From the NCBI RefSeq assembly GCF_947488835.1, contig NZ_CANLBK010000002.1, positions 124,001-188,000 of the forward strand: 64,000 bases of DNA. Reading direction: 5' to 3'. The notes under the pieces were generated by a model. The model made no database searches. It was not told the DNA's origin and worked only from the letters and a program-made list of their open reading frames with translations. Shown one piece after another: positions 37,419-46,250 of this stretch (positions are counted from its first letter, which is position 1; each line of letters opens with the position of its first letter). The position numbers were made by a program, and so were the translations under genes. Origin of the DNA: an uncultured Marinobacter sp. Lineage in GTDB: Bacteria > Pseudomonadota > Gammaproteobacteria > Pseudomonadales > Oleiphilaceae.

Positions 37419-37662
37419 AGACCGTCGAAAATCTGTGGTTTCTCTTAAGCTGTTGATGCTAAAAGGAATTAGCTGGCTTTAGAGAAGGGGACGTTACATT
37501 CTGAAATATTGGCGATCATATATTGACAAAATGTGTGCGAAAGCGTGACAAAAAAGAGGCATGACTGCGCGCGATTTCACATCTTTTTGCCGCTAAGGGG
37601 TTAGACTTTAGTCAATGGGGTGAGTAAACTTCTAATCCGTTTAAAAGGTCGCTGTAAGTATC

Positions 37663-37992
37663 ATGATTATCCGCATATTTGTCACATTGCTTGTTCTCAA
37701 CGTCGCCGCGTTTGTGGTTCGCGCCGAGGCGTCTGAACGCGCGTTTGAGGCGACCAGCGAAACCATGACAGTAGAATATGTTTATGAGCTCCAGCAGCGG
37801 ATGTCCCGTGATTTTGAAGAAGACGATGCTGATGCGGTTGCCGTTGCCGAAATTGGTTCTCGTTTGTTGAGTCTTTCTTTGGTGCGCGCGAACGATAATG
37901 GCAAGCACTATGCCTCCCAGCCGGCGCAGGCTGATCATGGAATCGCGCTGCTGAATGAAGGTGCATGCCTCAACCTGAAATGGAATTTCTGA
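37663..37992 (+). CDS. Small hypothetical exported protein
   Basis: 109 residues with a likely Sec signal peptide (residues 1-22 or so, ending VVRAEA). The mature part is acidic in the middle (RDFEEDDADAVAV) and ends with a hydrophobic-aromatic tail containing a single Cys. I do not recognise the family. The ribosome binding site is weak (AAAAGG is far upstream), so the call rests on the signal peptide and an uninterrupted frame. Confidence 0.5.
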   Translation: MIIRIFVTLLVLNVAAFVVRAEASERAFEATSETMTVEYVYELQQRMSRDFEEDDADAVAVAEIGSRLLSLSLVRANDNGKHYASQPAQADHGIALLNEGACLNLKWNF

Positions 37993-38102
37993 ATCTGTAG
38001 TCGCCCGGTTCCGGTTGCCTCCTTTGCTTCATATCGATTTCCCGCTCATCTGATTCACCCTTTCGCTGTACTGGCTTTTTCCCGCAATACATTGGTTTAA
38101 CG

Positions 38103-38119
38103 CCAGATTAATGATCTGG
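38103..38119. repeat. Small inverted repeat upstream of the CoA-hydrolase gene
   Basis: CCAGAT and ATCTGG flank a 5-bp centre. It is 79 bp before the start codon of the acetyl-CoA hydrolase gene and 110 bp after the small hypothetical gene; it could be an operator or a terminator without a U run. Confidence 0.35.
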
Positions 38120-38197
38120 TGCATTGTCTGTCTGCATGTCTCATGTGATGATTCTCTGATAGTGGTTATACGTTGAATAATCAGTGGGGATCTCTTT

Positions 38198-40408
38198 ATG
38201 GCGGTAAATAGCAGACAGCGCTCGAATAACGCGGAGCGTTGCGTGGATGATGTAATCCGCCGGGTGGGCAAGAATATCACCTTGGGGTTGCCACTAGGTC
38301 TTGGGAAGGCTGTCCGCTTCGTAAATGCGCTTTACCAGAGGGCGAAAGACGATCCTGAAATAAACCTGCATATTTTCACTGCACTTTCATTACTTGCGCC
38401 TTCTGGCAGTTCGTCCCTGGAAAAGCGCTTTATGGCGCCGTTTGCTGAGCGCCTCTATGGCGGCATTCCGACCCTCCAATATGCGCAGGATGTTAACAAG
38501 AATAATCTCCCTTCCAATGTTCAGGTGTCGGAGTTTTTCTTCAAAGCGGGGAGTTACCTCAATAACCGCAGTCAGCAGCGTCATTACGTGTCGACCAACT
38601 ATACCCACGCCGTTCGTGACCTGATGGACCTGGGCGTTAATGTCGTGGCGCAAATGGTCGCCCCGGGCGAACTGTATGATGCGCCGGGAATGGTAAGCCT
38701 GAGTTGTAATCCCGATCTGAGCCTCGACTTGCTGCCTCTTCTGAGGGAGCGGGAAGCGTCTGGAACCCCGGTGGCTATTGTGGGCGAAATCAATCGCCAG
38801 ATGCCCTGGTTCGGTCGCGATGCTGCTATTGCGGAAGACGAGTTTGATCTGGTGTTCGAGCATCAGGCTACCGAGTACCCATTGTTTTCGGCGCCCCAGA
38901 TGGCCATTAGCCCCGCAGACCACTTGATTGGCTTTTACGCCAGCACCTTGCTTAAAGATGGCGGCACGCTGCAGGTGGGTATTGGTTCGCTTGGTGCGGC
39001 GCTTGTCCACAGTGCCATATTACGCCACAAGAATAACGCAGCCTGGCGGGCTGTTTACGACAACTTGAATGTTGCGGAGCGATTCCCGCTGGCGGAAAAG
39101 GACGGCGGAACCGGCCCCTTTGAAAAAGGACTTTATGGTTGCAGCGAGATGATGGTTGATGGCTTCCTGTACCTTATGGAGGCAGGGGTGTTGCGGCGTG
39201 AAGTATATGATCACGCGGACCTGCAAATACTGATCAACAACGGCGAAATTGAAGAGCAGGTTTCTCTGGATACCCTTGATGTACTGCGGCGGGAAGGGCT
39301 GATTGATTCACCCATGCGGGCCCGGGATGTCACCTGGCTGAGGCGGTACGGCATTCTCCGTGATGCGGTTGAGTTCAAAGGTGGCCGGCTGCGGATTGGG
39401 GATCATTCCCTCAATGCCGATCTGGATGATCCAGAGGCGAGAGAGGCAATGAAGGCGCTGGCGATCGGTGAGCGGCTAGCTGGCGGGGTTGCAATGCACG
39501 GGGGGTTCTATGTGGGTCCCCAGCAGTTCTACCAGTCCCTGCGCGAGCTTTCCGATGAGGATCGCGATCGCATTTGCATGACCAGTGTGAGCTTTATCAA
39601 TCATCTTTATGATCATCGTTTCGGTAACCAGCGGCTCAAGGCAGCTCAGCGAATTCACAGCCGGTTTATCAACACGGCAATGATGTATACCCTTAGTGGC
39701 GCTGCGGTTTCCGACGGGCTTGAGGATGGCAGGGTGATCAGTGGTGTGGGTGGTCAGTACAATTTTGTCTCTATGGCGCACGAATTACCTGGTGCCCGCT
39801 CTATCATACCCTTGCGCAGTACCCGTAATGCCAAGGGTTCAGTGGTGTCGAATATCGTGTTTAATTACGGCCACTGCACCATCCCCCGGCATTTGCGGGA
39901 TGTAGTGATCACTGAATACGGTATTGCAGATCTTCGTGGTCAATCGGATGAGCAGGTCTATCTGCGCTTGATCCGCATTGCGGATTCCCGCTTTCAGCAA
40001 GATCTGCTCGATCAGGCACAGAAGGCGGGTAAGGTGGATGCGAAGTTCCGATTGCCAACAAATTGGTTGAACAATACGCCAAATGCCGTCACCAGTGCGT
40101 TCACCAGCACCGGCGATAAAGATTGGTTCCCGGCATTTCCCTTTGGCCGGGATTTTACCGACCAGGAACTGGTGCTGGGCAAAGCGCTGAAGCGGCTCAA
40201 GGCTGAAACGGCGACCCGTCGTGGTAAACTGTCGACTCTGCTTCAGGCCTTGCGGACGAAAGATGAGAAAGGCCGTTTTGCAGAATTGTTGCAGCGAATG
40301 GACCTGAGCCAGCCTTCAGGGCTGCGTGAAAAACTGGATCAGCGCCTTGTGATCCATGGTCTGACATTGATTGAAAATTCATCGAATACGGGAAACTCGA
40401 AAGTCTGA
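38198..40408 (+). CDS. Acetyl-CoA hydrolase/transferase family protein, long form
   Basis: 736 residues, clearly longer than the roughly 500 of classical acetyl-CoA hydrolases. The CoA-transferase core is recognisable: an N-terminal ITLGLPLGLGKA segment, QVGIGSLGAALVHSAI, and the C-terminal GVGGQYNFVSMAHELPGARS followed by VVITEYGIADLRG. Extra sequence lies in the middle and in a C-terminal tail after residue 610. It may hydrolyse or transfer an acyl-CoA; the acyl group is unknown. The stop codon overlaps the next start by one base (TGATG). Confidence 0.82.
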   Translation: MAVNSRQRSNNAERCVDDVIRRVGKNITLGLPLGLGKAVRFVNALYQRAKDDPEINLHIFTALSLLAPSGSSSLEKRFMAPFAERLYGGIPTLQYAQDVNKNNLPSNVQVSEFFFKAGSYLNNRSQQRHYVSTNYTHAVRDLMDLGVNVVAQMVAPGELYDAPGMVSLSCNPDLSLDLLPLLREREASGTPVAIVGEINRQMPWFGRDAAIAEDEFDLVFEHQATEYPLFSAPQMAISPADHLIGFYASTLLKDGGTLQVGIGSLGAALVHSAILRHKNNAAWRAVYDNLNVAERFPLAEKDGGTGPFEKGLYGCSEMMVDGFLYLMEAGVLRREVYDHADLQILINNGEIEEQVSLDTLDVLRREGLIDSPMRARDVTWLRRYGILRDAVEFKGGRLRIGDHSLNADLDDPEAREAMKALAIGERLAGGVAMHGGFYVGPQQFYQSLRELSDEDRDRICMTSVSFINHLYDHRFGNQRLKAAQRIHSRFINTAMMYTLSGAAVSDGLEDGRVISGVGGQYNFVSMAHELPGARSIIPLRSTRNAKGSVVSNIVFNYGHCTIPRHLRDVVITEYGIADLRGQSDEQVYLRLIRIADSRFQQDLLDQAQKAGKVDAKFRLPTNWLNNTPNAVTSAFTSTGDKDWFPAFPFGRDFTDQELVLGKALKRLKAETATRRGKLSTLLQALRTKDEKGRFAELLQRMDLSQPSGLREKLDQRLVIHGLTLIENSSNTGNSKV

Positions 40409-40881
40409 TGCAAGCTCCTCAAGAAAAGCCTGACGTTTTTACGGTTCACTATGTACTCAAGAACAAGATTGGCGAGTTAGTTGATACCTCAGAGGGTGGT
40501 GAGCCCTTACACTTTCTGTACGGTAGCCCTGATGTTATAGAGGGTATCCAGAAAGCGGTAAAAGAGCGCCATGCCGGAGACTGTCTGGAGGTTACGGTGC
40601 CTCCCTCGATGGCATACGGTGAGCACCGTGATGACCTGGTTCGAAAGGTGCCCCGGTCAATGTTTGAGGGGGTAGAGAAGCTGCAGGTTGGCATGAAGTT
40701 TCAAACCAATACTGGTGAAAATGCCCAGATTGTTCAGGTTATGGGATTTGACGGCAATCTTGTCCGAATTGATGCAAATCATCCACTTGCGGGTTTTACT
40801 CTGTATTTTGATCTGGAAATCATCGGGCGCCGCGAAGCGACTGATGATGAAGTCGCCCAAGGTCGACCGCTGTTCGAGTGA
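40408..40881 (+). CDS. SlyD-like FKBP-type peptidyl-prolyl isomerase
   Basis: 157 residues. The FKBP core has an insert-in-flap arrangement as in SlyD: VHYVLKNKIGELVDTS, LHFLYGSPDVIEGIQKA, VPPSMAYGEH, then the IF domain, and closing LAGFTLYFDLEIIGRR. The His/Cys-rich metal-binding tail of E. coli SlyD is absent. It probably acts as a folding chaperone and prolyl isomerase in the cytoplasm. Translation is likely coupled to the CoA-hydrolase gene. Confidence 0.88.
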   Translation: MQAPQEKPDVFTVHYVLKNKIGELVDTSEGGEPLHFLYGSPDVIEGIQKAVKERHAGDCLEVTVPPSMAYGEHRDDLVRKVPRSMFEGVEKLQVGMKFQTNTGENAQIVQVMGFDGNLVRIDANHPLAGFTLYFDLEIIGRREATDDEVAQGRPLFE

Positions 40882-40920
40882 ATTGGGTGCCCGCACGCCG
40901 AATTCGTTAGAGTTTAGAGG

Positions 40921-40939
40921 GTGTAACCGGGTGTAACCG
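40921..40939. promoter_or_regulatory. Tandem direct repeat, candidate response-regulator site
   Basis: GTGTAACCG occurs at 40921-40929 and again at 40931-40939, a 10-bp period. A perfect -10 box TATAAT at 40974-40979 has no matching -35, so activation from this site by an OmpR-type regulator, perhaps the RstA-like one encoded next, is plausible. Confidence 0.5.
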
Positions 40940-40973
40940 CATGGCAGTTCCATGTATATTTCTGAATAGCATG

Positions 40974-40979
40974 TATAAT
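40974..40979 (+). promoter_or_regulatory. -10 box of the RstA-like regulator gene
   Basis: TATAAT, with a start site near 40986 and a leader of about 75 nt before the GTG at 41061. The -35 region (CATGTA) is poor. Confidence 0.55.
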
Positions 40980-41060
40980 TGCTGTTACATCAGGTTGTCT
41001 GTATCGTGACATGCAGACGAAATAATGGACCCGGAAAAATAAAATAAGAGATGGACGCCT

Positions 41061-41789
41061 GTGGAACAGACGAACGAAAGTTGGCGAATTCTTATTGTTG
41101 AAGATGATGAGCGACTGGCTGAGTTAACCCGTGAATACCTCGAGAGTAACGGTTTGTCCGTGTCCCTCGAAACCCATGGTAGCCCAGCGGTTGAGCGAAT
41201 CCGAAATGAACAGCCGGATCTTGTTGTGCTGGATCTGATGTTGCCCGGGGAAGATGGTCTGTCCATCTGTCGCCGCGTGCGGCCATTATATTCTGGCCCC
41301 ATCATCATGCTCACCGCGCGCACTGACGATCTTGATCAGGTGTTGGGCCTTGAGATGGGGGCGGATGATTACATCAGCAAGCCTGTCAAGCCTCGAGTGC
41401 TTCTTGCCAGAATCCGTGCATTGCTGCGCCGCGTAACGGAAAATGCGCAAAACACCGCAGATGAAGCAAGCGCGGAAGAGCCAACGCGCCTGCAGTTCAA
41501 CAACCTGGTTGTTGATCGCTCTATGCGCGAAGCCTGGCTGAGCGAAGAAAGCATCGATCTGACCAGTGCCGAGTTCGATCTACTGTGGCTACTGGCGAGT
41601 AATGCCGGCCGCGTCTTGAGCCGGGAAGAGATTTTCACTGCCCTGCGGGGCATAGAATACGACGGACAGGACAGGTCTATTGATGTTCGGGTCTCCCGGA
41701 TCCGCCCGAAAATCGGCGATGACCCTGTCCATCCCCGCAGGATCAAGACCGTTCGAAGCAAAGGCTACCTGTTTGTGAAGGAAGTCTGA
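41061..41789 (+). CDS. OmpR-family response regulator, RstA-like
   Basis: 242 residues from a GTG start; no in-frame ATG is better placed. The receiver has the acidic pocket in LIVEDDERL, phosphoacceptor Asp58 in LDLMLPGEDGL, Thr in MLTART and Lys in ISKPV. The C-terminal winged helix has RIRPKIGDDPVHPRRIKTVR and ends GYLFVKE. The receiver resembles E. coli RstA (PDLV-LD-MLPG-DG, LALEMGA). It probably works with the kinase encoded 64 bp downstream. Confidence 0.9.
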   Translation: MEQTNESWRILIVEDDERLAELTREYLESNGLSVSLETHGSPAVERIRNEQPDLVVLDLMLPGEDGLSICRRVRPLYSGPIIMLTARTDDLDQVLGLEMGADDYISKPVKPRVLLARIRALLRRVTENAQNTADEASAEEPTRLQFNNLVVDRSMREAWLSEESIDLTSAEFDLLWLLASNAGRVLSREEIFTALRGIEYDGQDRSIDVRVSRIRPKIGDDPVHPRRIKTVRSKGYLFVKEV

Positions 41790-41853
41790 CGATTCAGTCT
41801 TTGGCGTCGGCACGGGTGTTCCGGCCGACGTTTCCCTGGCAGGGTTCGTTGAC

Positions 41854-43422
41854 ATGCCCCTGAAGTTTTTCCTGAAATTATATGCCCGCCTTGCCGGCCT
41901 CACAGTGCTGGTGATACTGCTCTGTATTGTTTTGTTTGTCGGTATGAATTCCGTACGCTCCCAATTCTGGCATGAGCGTTTTTCCGATCCTTTAATGCGT
42001 TGGCTTGCGTCTTCGCCTGCTCCCGAACAGCAGTACCACTGGCTGGCTTCCCGGTACGATTTTCGGGTGGCCAGCACGGAGGAGATGTCGGACTACCCCG
42101 TCGTTCGCGAGCGCCTGGGCTATGGCCAGGTGGTGGCGATTGAAAGTAGCTTGGGTTATCGCTTTTTGGTCACCGGGCTCCATGGTGAAGCGCTGCAATT
42201 CAGAGCATCTCAGCCCTATCGCGATATTACTGTAGCATCCGCACAAATTCTGCGGATTCACCTTGATGCGGTGGGTCCGGAAGAGCGAGAAGAAGCGGTC
42301 AGGCAGTTGGAAGACGGCTTGAACTTGAGTGTTTTGAGGATTCAAGGATCTTCGGCACTGCCAGATGATGAGGTTCTGGAGCGCGTAGCCAGTCAAGGCT
42401 CTGCATTTTATAGCAGCAATGGGGGAGGGCGAGTACTCGTTCAGTTATCTGATGGCGAACTGGTTCAGGCTAGCGTTCCCGCTCCCTTTAATCCGTGGGC
42501 ATGGCCTGTCATTTTGTTGATGTTGGTAATTTCTGGAAGTGTATTGGCTTTGGCGTTGCTGTTTGTACTTCGGAATCTGGATAGCAATTTGCGCAAAGTG
42601 GAATCTGTGGCTGTGCGCATTGCGCGGGGTGAAATGGGAGCCCGTGTAGAGGCAGGGGAAGGTACCATCGTCTCCCGTTTATCTGCAGCGTTTAATGGCA
42701 TGGCGGAGCACATCCAGCGTCTTGTGAACGTTCAACGTGAGATGATCCATGCGGTCTCCCATGAATTGAGAACCCCTGTTGCCCGTATACGTTTTGGTGT
42801 GCAGATGATTGAAGACTGCGAAAGCCAAGAGGCCCGGCAGAAGCAGTTGGATGGGATTGATGGTGATATTCAGGAGTTGGATGAGCTAATTGACGAAATC
42901 CTCACCTACGCGCGGCTCGAACAGGGTGGGCCTGTTTTTTCCCTTGAAGAGGCCTCGGTAACCGACATTGTCAGGCAGGTTGTCGCCGAGCAAAAAATTG
43001 TGCGCCCAGCTCTGTGTATTGAAGGCGAGATTGATGAATCCACAGAGCTGCTTGCTATGGCAGACGTTGAGCCACGTTATCTCCATCGTGCTGTCCAGAA
43101 TCTGGTAGGCAACGCAGGGCGCTACGCATCGGGGAAGGTACTTGTTCGCTGTCATATTGATGAAGAGCATTGTCGGGTCGATGTAGAAGACGACGGTCCT
43201 GGCATTCCAGAAGATGAGTGGGAAAAGGTTTTTACAGCCTTCGCACGGCTTGATGACAGCCGTACCCGGACCTCTGGTGGGTACGGGCTTGGCCTCTCTA
43301 TCGTGCGGCGAATTCTTTATTGGCACAACGGGCAGGCATTCGTGAGCCGGAGTGACAGCCTGGGTGGCGCGCGCTTCAGCTTGGTTTGGCCCCGAAGAAA
43401 ACCACTGGAACAGAACGAGTGA
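41854..43422 (+). CDS. Sensor histidine kinase, RstB-like
   Basis: 522 residues. A first transmembrane helix (about 12-31), a periplasmic domain (about 35-210) with no recognised ligand fold, a second helix (about 213-236), a HAMP domain and the HisKA phosphoacceptor His303 in AVSHELRTPVARI are in order. The ATPase domain has the N box RAVQNLVGNAGRYA, DDGPGIP and GGYGLGLSIVRRI. It partners the RstA-like regulator. Signal unknown. Confidence 0.88.
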   Translation: MPLKFFLKLYARLAGLTVLVILLCIVLFVGMNSVRSQFWHERFSDPLMRWLASSPAPEQQYHWLASRYDFRVASTEEMSDYPVVRERLGYGQVVAIESSLGYRFLVTGLHGEALQFRASQPYRDITVASAQILRIHLDAVGPEEREEAVRQLEDGLNLSVLRIQGSSALPDDEVLERVASQGSAFYSSNGGGRVLVQLSDGELVQASVPAPFNPWAWPVILLMLVISGSVLALALLFVLRNLDSNLRKVESVAVRIARGEMGARVEAGEGTIVSRLSAAFNGMAEHIQRLVNVQREMIHAVSHELRTPVARIRFGVQMIEDCESQEARQKQLDGIDGDIQELDELIDEILTYARLEQGGPVFSLEEASVTDIVRQVVAEQKIVRPALCIEGEIDESTELLAMADVEPRYLHRAVQNLVGNAGRYASGKVLVRCHIDEEHCRVDVEDDGPGIPEDEWEKVFTAFARLDDSRTRTSGGYGLGLSIVRRILYWHNGQAFVSRSDSLGGARFSLVWPRRKPLEQNE

Positions 43423-43430
43423 AGAGGGTC

Positions 43431-43452
43431 GAGAGCCAGCTTCCGGGCTCTC
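43431..43452 (+). terminator. Hairpin directly after the RstB-like gene
   Basis: GAGAGCC (43431-43437) pairs with GGCTCTC (43446-43452), 8 bases after the stop codon, without a T tract. Confidence 0.4.
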
Positions 43453-43583
43453 ACCAGATGTTACAAAGCGACTACACAAGTACTACTGAACATTTGGGTG
43501 GCTGAGGTAATAATTTAAAGCGTAAGGGATGACTTTTGAGGTTGTGGTTCTTACGAACTTTCCTTGTTTCATTCGTCATTTGA

Positions 43584-43609
43584 GGGTCGGTTTTCCGGCC
43601 CTTTTTTTT
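43584..43609 (+). terminator. Strong rho-independent terminator
   Basis: GGGTCGG (43584-43590) and CCGGCCC (43595-43601) close a TTTT loop with one G-U pair, followed by eight T. It lies about 160 bp beyond the RstB-like stop codon and 47 bp before the convergent ABC ATPase stop. Confidence 0.85.
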
Positions 43610-43656
43610 GCATTTTTTTTGACGAATTCAGTGTTTTTCTCTGCGGTTCCTGTTGG

Positions 43657-44730
43657 TCAGACTCCACGCTCAAATGCTATCAGGTGGTCAGCTTCTACCC
43701 GCACAGGTACGGTTTCGCCCAGGTGGAAATCCAGATGGCTACGGAACAGTGCCTCAAATTCGGTATCTTCAGAGCATCGGAAGCGATAAAGCGTAGAGGT
43801 GCCTGCGAAAGTTTTCTCTACAACTTTCGGGCGCAGGTCGGACTCGGCATCGTAGACAATGTCATCAGGGCGGATAAGCACATCTACCAGAGTGCCGGCA
43901 GGCCATTTGTAGGCCCGATTGCCGTGAATAATGCCCAATTCGGACTCTATGATGTCTGGCCCCACGGCCTTTCCCGGTATGAACCCGCCTTGTCCCACAA
44001 AACTCGCCACAAAGCGGTTTACTGGCTCGTGGTAGAGATTGTACGGCACATCCCACTGCTGGATTTTCCCGCCTTGCAAAACAGCTACCTGATCGCACAT
44101 GGCGAAGGCTTCTTGCTGATCGTGAGTTACCAGAATGGCGCTGATCCCAAGGGTCTTCAGAATCTCACGAACATCGAGGCTCAGTCTTCGGCGGAGATCG
44201 GTGTCCAGGTTGGAGAAAGGCTCGTCGAGCAGAATAAGTGTTGGTTCAGGCGCGAGGGCCCGAGCCAAGGCAACCCGTTGTTGCTGGCCGCCTGACAGCT
44301 CGTGAGGATAGTTGTCTGCCAGATCCTGCAGGTGAACCACGTGCAGCAGTTCCATCACTCTGTGGCGCTTCTCGGTTTTATCCAGCCCGCGCAAACCGAA
44401 TCCTACGTTGTCGGCAATGCTTAAATGCGGAAACAGGGCGTAGTCCTGAAACACCATGCCTATGCGGCGTTTCTCAGGCGCGAGCGTGCGGCCAGGGAGG
44501 CTGATAGGTTGGGACTGTAACCGTATCTCGCCGCTGGTCAGTGGAAGAAAACCGGCCAGAGCTCGCAAAATTGTGCTTTTCCCGCAACCGCTAGGCCCGA
44601 GCAGGCAGCCGATATCTCCATGGCTGAGCGCGAAATTAACGTCTTTTACAACGGCATCCCCTCCATAGCCACAGGTCAAATTGTCTACTTCAAGCAACCA
44701 GGTGTCCGCAGTCGTTATCGGCGCGCTCAT
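43657..44730 (-). CDS. ABC transporter ATP-binding protein, Fe(III)-type (FbpC-like), orphan
   Basis: 357 residues, the FbpC/PotA length. Motifs: Walker [11 protein letters not shown]-loop [10 protein letters not shown], signature [15 protein letters not shown], Walker [14 protein letters not shown]-loop LVTHDQQEA, then a TOBE-type C-terminal domain with IRPDD. The ferric-ion subgroup is inferred from the sequence style; a sulfate, thiamine or putrescine subgroup is possible. No permease or binding protein is encoded nearby. It begins 5 bp after the argF stop, so it is co-transcribed with argF. Confidence 0.82.
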   Translation of the reverse strand: MSAPITTADTWLLEVDNLTCGYGGDAVVKDVNFALSHGDIGCLLGPSGCGKSTILRALAGFLPLTSGEIRLQSQPISLPGRTLAPEKRRIGMVFQDYALFPHLSIADNVGFGLRGLDKTEKRHRVMELLHVVHLQDLADNYPHELSGGQQQRVALARALAPEPTLILLDEPFSNLDTDLRRRLSLDVREILKTLGISAILVTHDQQEAFAMCDQVAVLQGGKIQQWDVPYNLYHEPVNRFVASFVGQGGFIPGKAVGPDIIESELGIIHGNRAYKWPAGTLVDVLIRPDDIVYDAESDLRPKVVEKTFAGTSTLYRFRCSEDTEFEALFRSHLDFHLGETVPVRVEADHLIAFERGV

Positions 44731-44735
44731 AAATC

Positions 44736-45650
44736 TTAGTCCAGGCGGTTCAAAATCAGGAATTCCAGCAGGGCTTTCTGAGCGTGAAGCCGGTTTTCAG
44801 CTTCGTCCCAGATGACGGAACCCGGGTGCTCTATCATATCAGCTGCAATTTCCTCACCGCGATGAGCGGGCAGGCAGTGCATGAGGAGCGCGTCCTTTGC
44901 TGCTATGTCCATCAATGCCTTGTTGATCTGGTATTTGCTGAACGCCTTCTCACGGGCCTTCTGCTCGTCTTCCTGACCCATGGATGCCCACACATCGGTG
45001 ACCAGGAGGTTTGCGTTGCGTGCCGCCTCCTCGGGTTCACGCATTAACGTGATGCGTGAACTGTGGGCCTTTACCAGTTCCGGATCCGGCTCGTAACCCT
45101 CGGGGGTTGCCACGTTCAGGTGGAAATCGAACTGGGTGGCGGCATTGATGTAAGAGTGGCACATGTTGTTGCCATCCCCTATCCAGGCCACGGTAGCGCC
45201 CCGGATGCTGCCGCGATGCTCGCGATAGGTTTGCATGTCGGCCAGCAGTTGGCACGGATGAAAGTCATCAGTGAGCGCGTTGATAACCGGTGCCCGCGAA
45301 GCCCGGGCAAACGTTTCAACGGTTTCGTGGGCGAAGGTGCGGATCATCACCGCATCAACCATGCTGGAGATGACAATGGCAGAGTCCTCTATGGGTTCGC
45401 CGCGGCCAAGTTGCGTGTCTCGCGGGGAAAGGAACATCGCAGAGCCCCCCAGCTGAGCCATGCCTGCCTCAAAGGAAACCCGGGTACGGGTTGAGGACTT
45501 TTCAAAAATCATCGCCAAAACACGGTTTTTGAGTGAATCCCTGACCTTGCCCTGGCGCCATTCGTTCCGGAGCCTGGTGCCATGATCCACCAGATCTTCC
45601 AGTTCGGTTGTGGACATGTCATTCAGTGTCAGAAAATGCCTTACTGCCAT
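44736..45650 (-). CDS. argF: Ornithine carbamoyltransferase
   Basis: 304 residues from the ATG at 45650 (AAGGG upstream); the frame runs open 32 codons further, but [11 protein letters not shown] is the typical start. Carbamoyl phosphate-binding STRTR ([13 protein letters not shown]), ornithine-side [12 protein letters not shown], and [10 protein letters not shown] are present. It makes citrulline from ornithine and carbamoyl phosphate in arginine synthesis. Confidence 0.95.
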   Translation of the reverse strand: MAVRHFLTLNDMSTTELEDLVDHGTRLRNEWRQGKVRDSLKNRVLAMIFEKSSTRTRVSFEAGMAQLGGSAMFLSPRDTQLGRGEPIEDSAIVISSMVDAVMIRTFAHETVETFARASRAPVINALTDDFHPCQLLADMQTYREHRGSIRGATVAWIGDGNNMCHSYINAATQFDFHLNVATPEGYEPDPELVKAHSSRITLMREPEEAARNANLLVTDVWASMGQEDEQKAREKAFSKYQINKALMDIAAKDALLMHCLPAHRGEEIAADMIEHPGSVIWDEAENRLHAQKALLEFLILNRLD

Positions 45651-45811
45651 GGGGTGGCCCTTACTAGGTGAAGCCCTGGATGAGTATAAGTACTGGTGAA
45701 AAAAAACGGGGGGATCAAGTCTAGCCCTTCGCGCGTTTGATGACAACGCTGCGGGTATCAGGCTTGTTCGGTATCAAATTCCACGGTTTGTTGAGTAGCC
45801 TGTCCGACGTG

Positions 45812-45817
45812 TACAAT
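45812..45817 (+). promoter_or_regulatory. Possible -10 box of grxD
   Basis: TACAAT with only a weak TTGTTG at an 18-bp spacing upstream. Located in the 244-bp gap shared with the divergent argF gene; no ArgR-type box was recognised there. Confidence 0.35.
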
Positions 45818-45894
45818 AGGCGCCAGTCAAGGCAGGTGCAACAGCGCAAACCGGCGCGGCAGACTGTTCTGTTTTCAACCAGAGGTGAATGTTC

Positions 45895-46221
45895 ATGGAT
45901 ATTAACGAAACCATTAAAAATCAGCTCGCAGAAAACCCGATTATTCTGTACATGAAAGGCTCTCCTCAAGCGCCGCAGTGTGGCTTTTCTGCTAAAACAT
46001 CGCAGGCGTTGATGGCCTGTGGCGAGCGCTTTGCGTTTGTGAATATTCTTGATAACCAGGAGCTGCGCGAAGGCCTGAAAGTCTACTCAAGCTGGCCTAC
46101 CTACCCGCAGCTGTATGTTAACAGCGAGCTGGTTGGCGGTTGTGACATCATTATGGAGATGTCAGAAAATGGCGAACTGGCTACTTTGGTAAAAGGTGCT
46201 GCAAAACAGGCTGAGGCCTGA
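45895..46221 (+). CDS. grxD: Monothiol glutaredoxin, Grx4 type
   Basis: 108 residues from the ATG at 45895, which has GAGG at a suitable distance (an ATG two codons earlier is too close to it). The active site is the CGFS motif at Cys29, with WPTYPQLYV carrying the cis-Pro and GGCDI for glutathione binding. It carries and transfers Fe-S clusters, usually as a glutathione-bridged dimer or with BolA. Confidence 0.95.
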   Translation: MDINETIKNQLAENPIILYMKGSPQAPQCGFSAKTSQALMACGERFAFVNILDNQELREGLKVYSSWPTYPQLYVNSELVGGCDIIMEMSENGELATLVKGAAKQAEA

Positions 46222-46250
46222 TCTCACCTGCCTGAAATGCGGGCCCTCAA

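Noticed and set aside
37522..37550. TTGACA before the small hypothetical gene as a sigma-70 promoter
   Set aside because: A consensus -35 is present, but no acceptable -10 lies at 16-18 bp.
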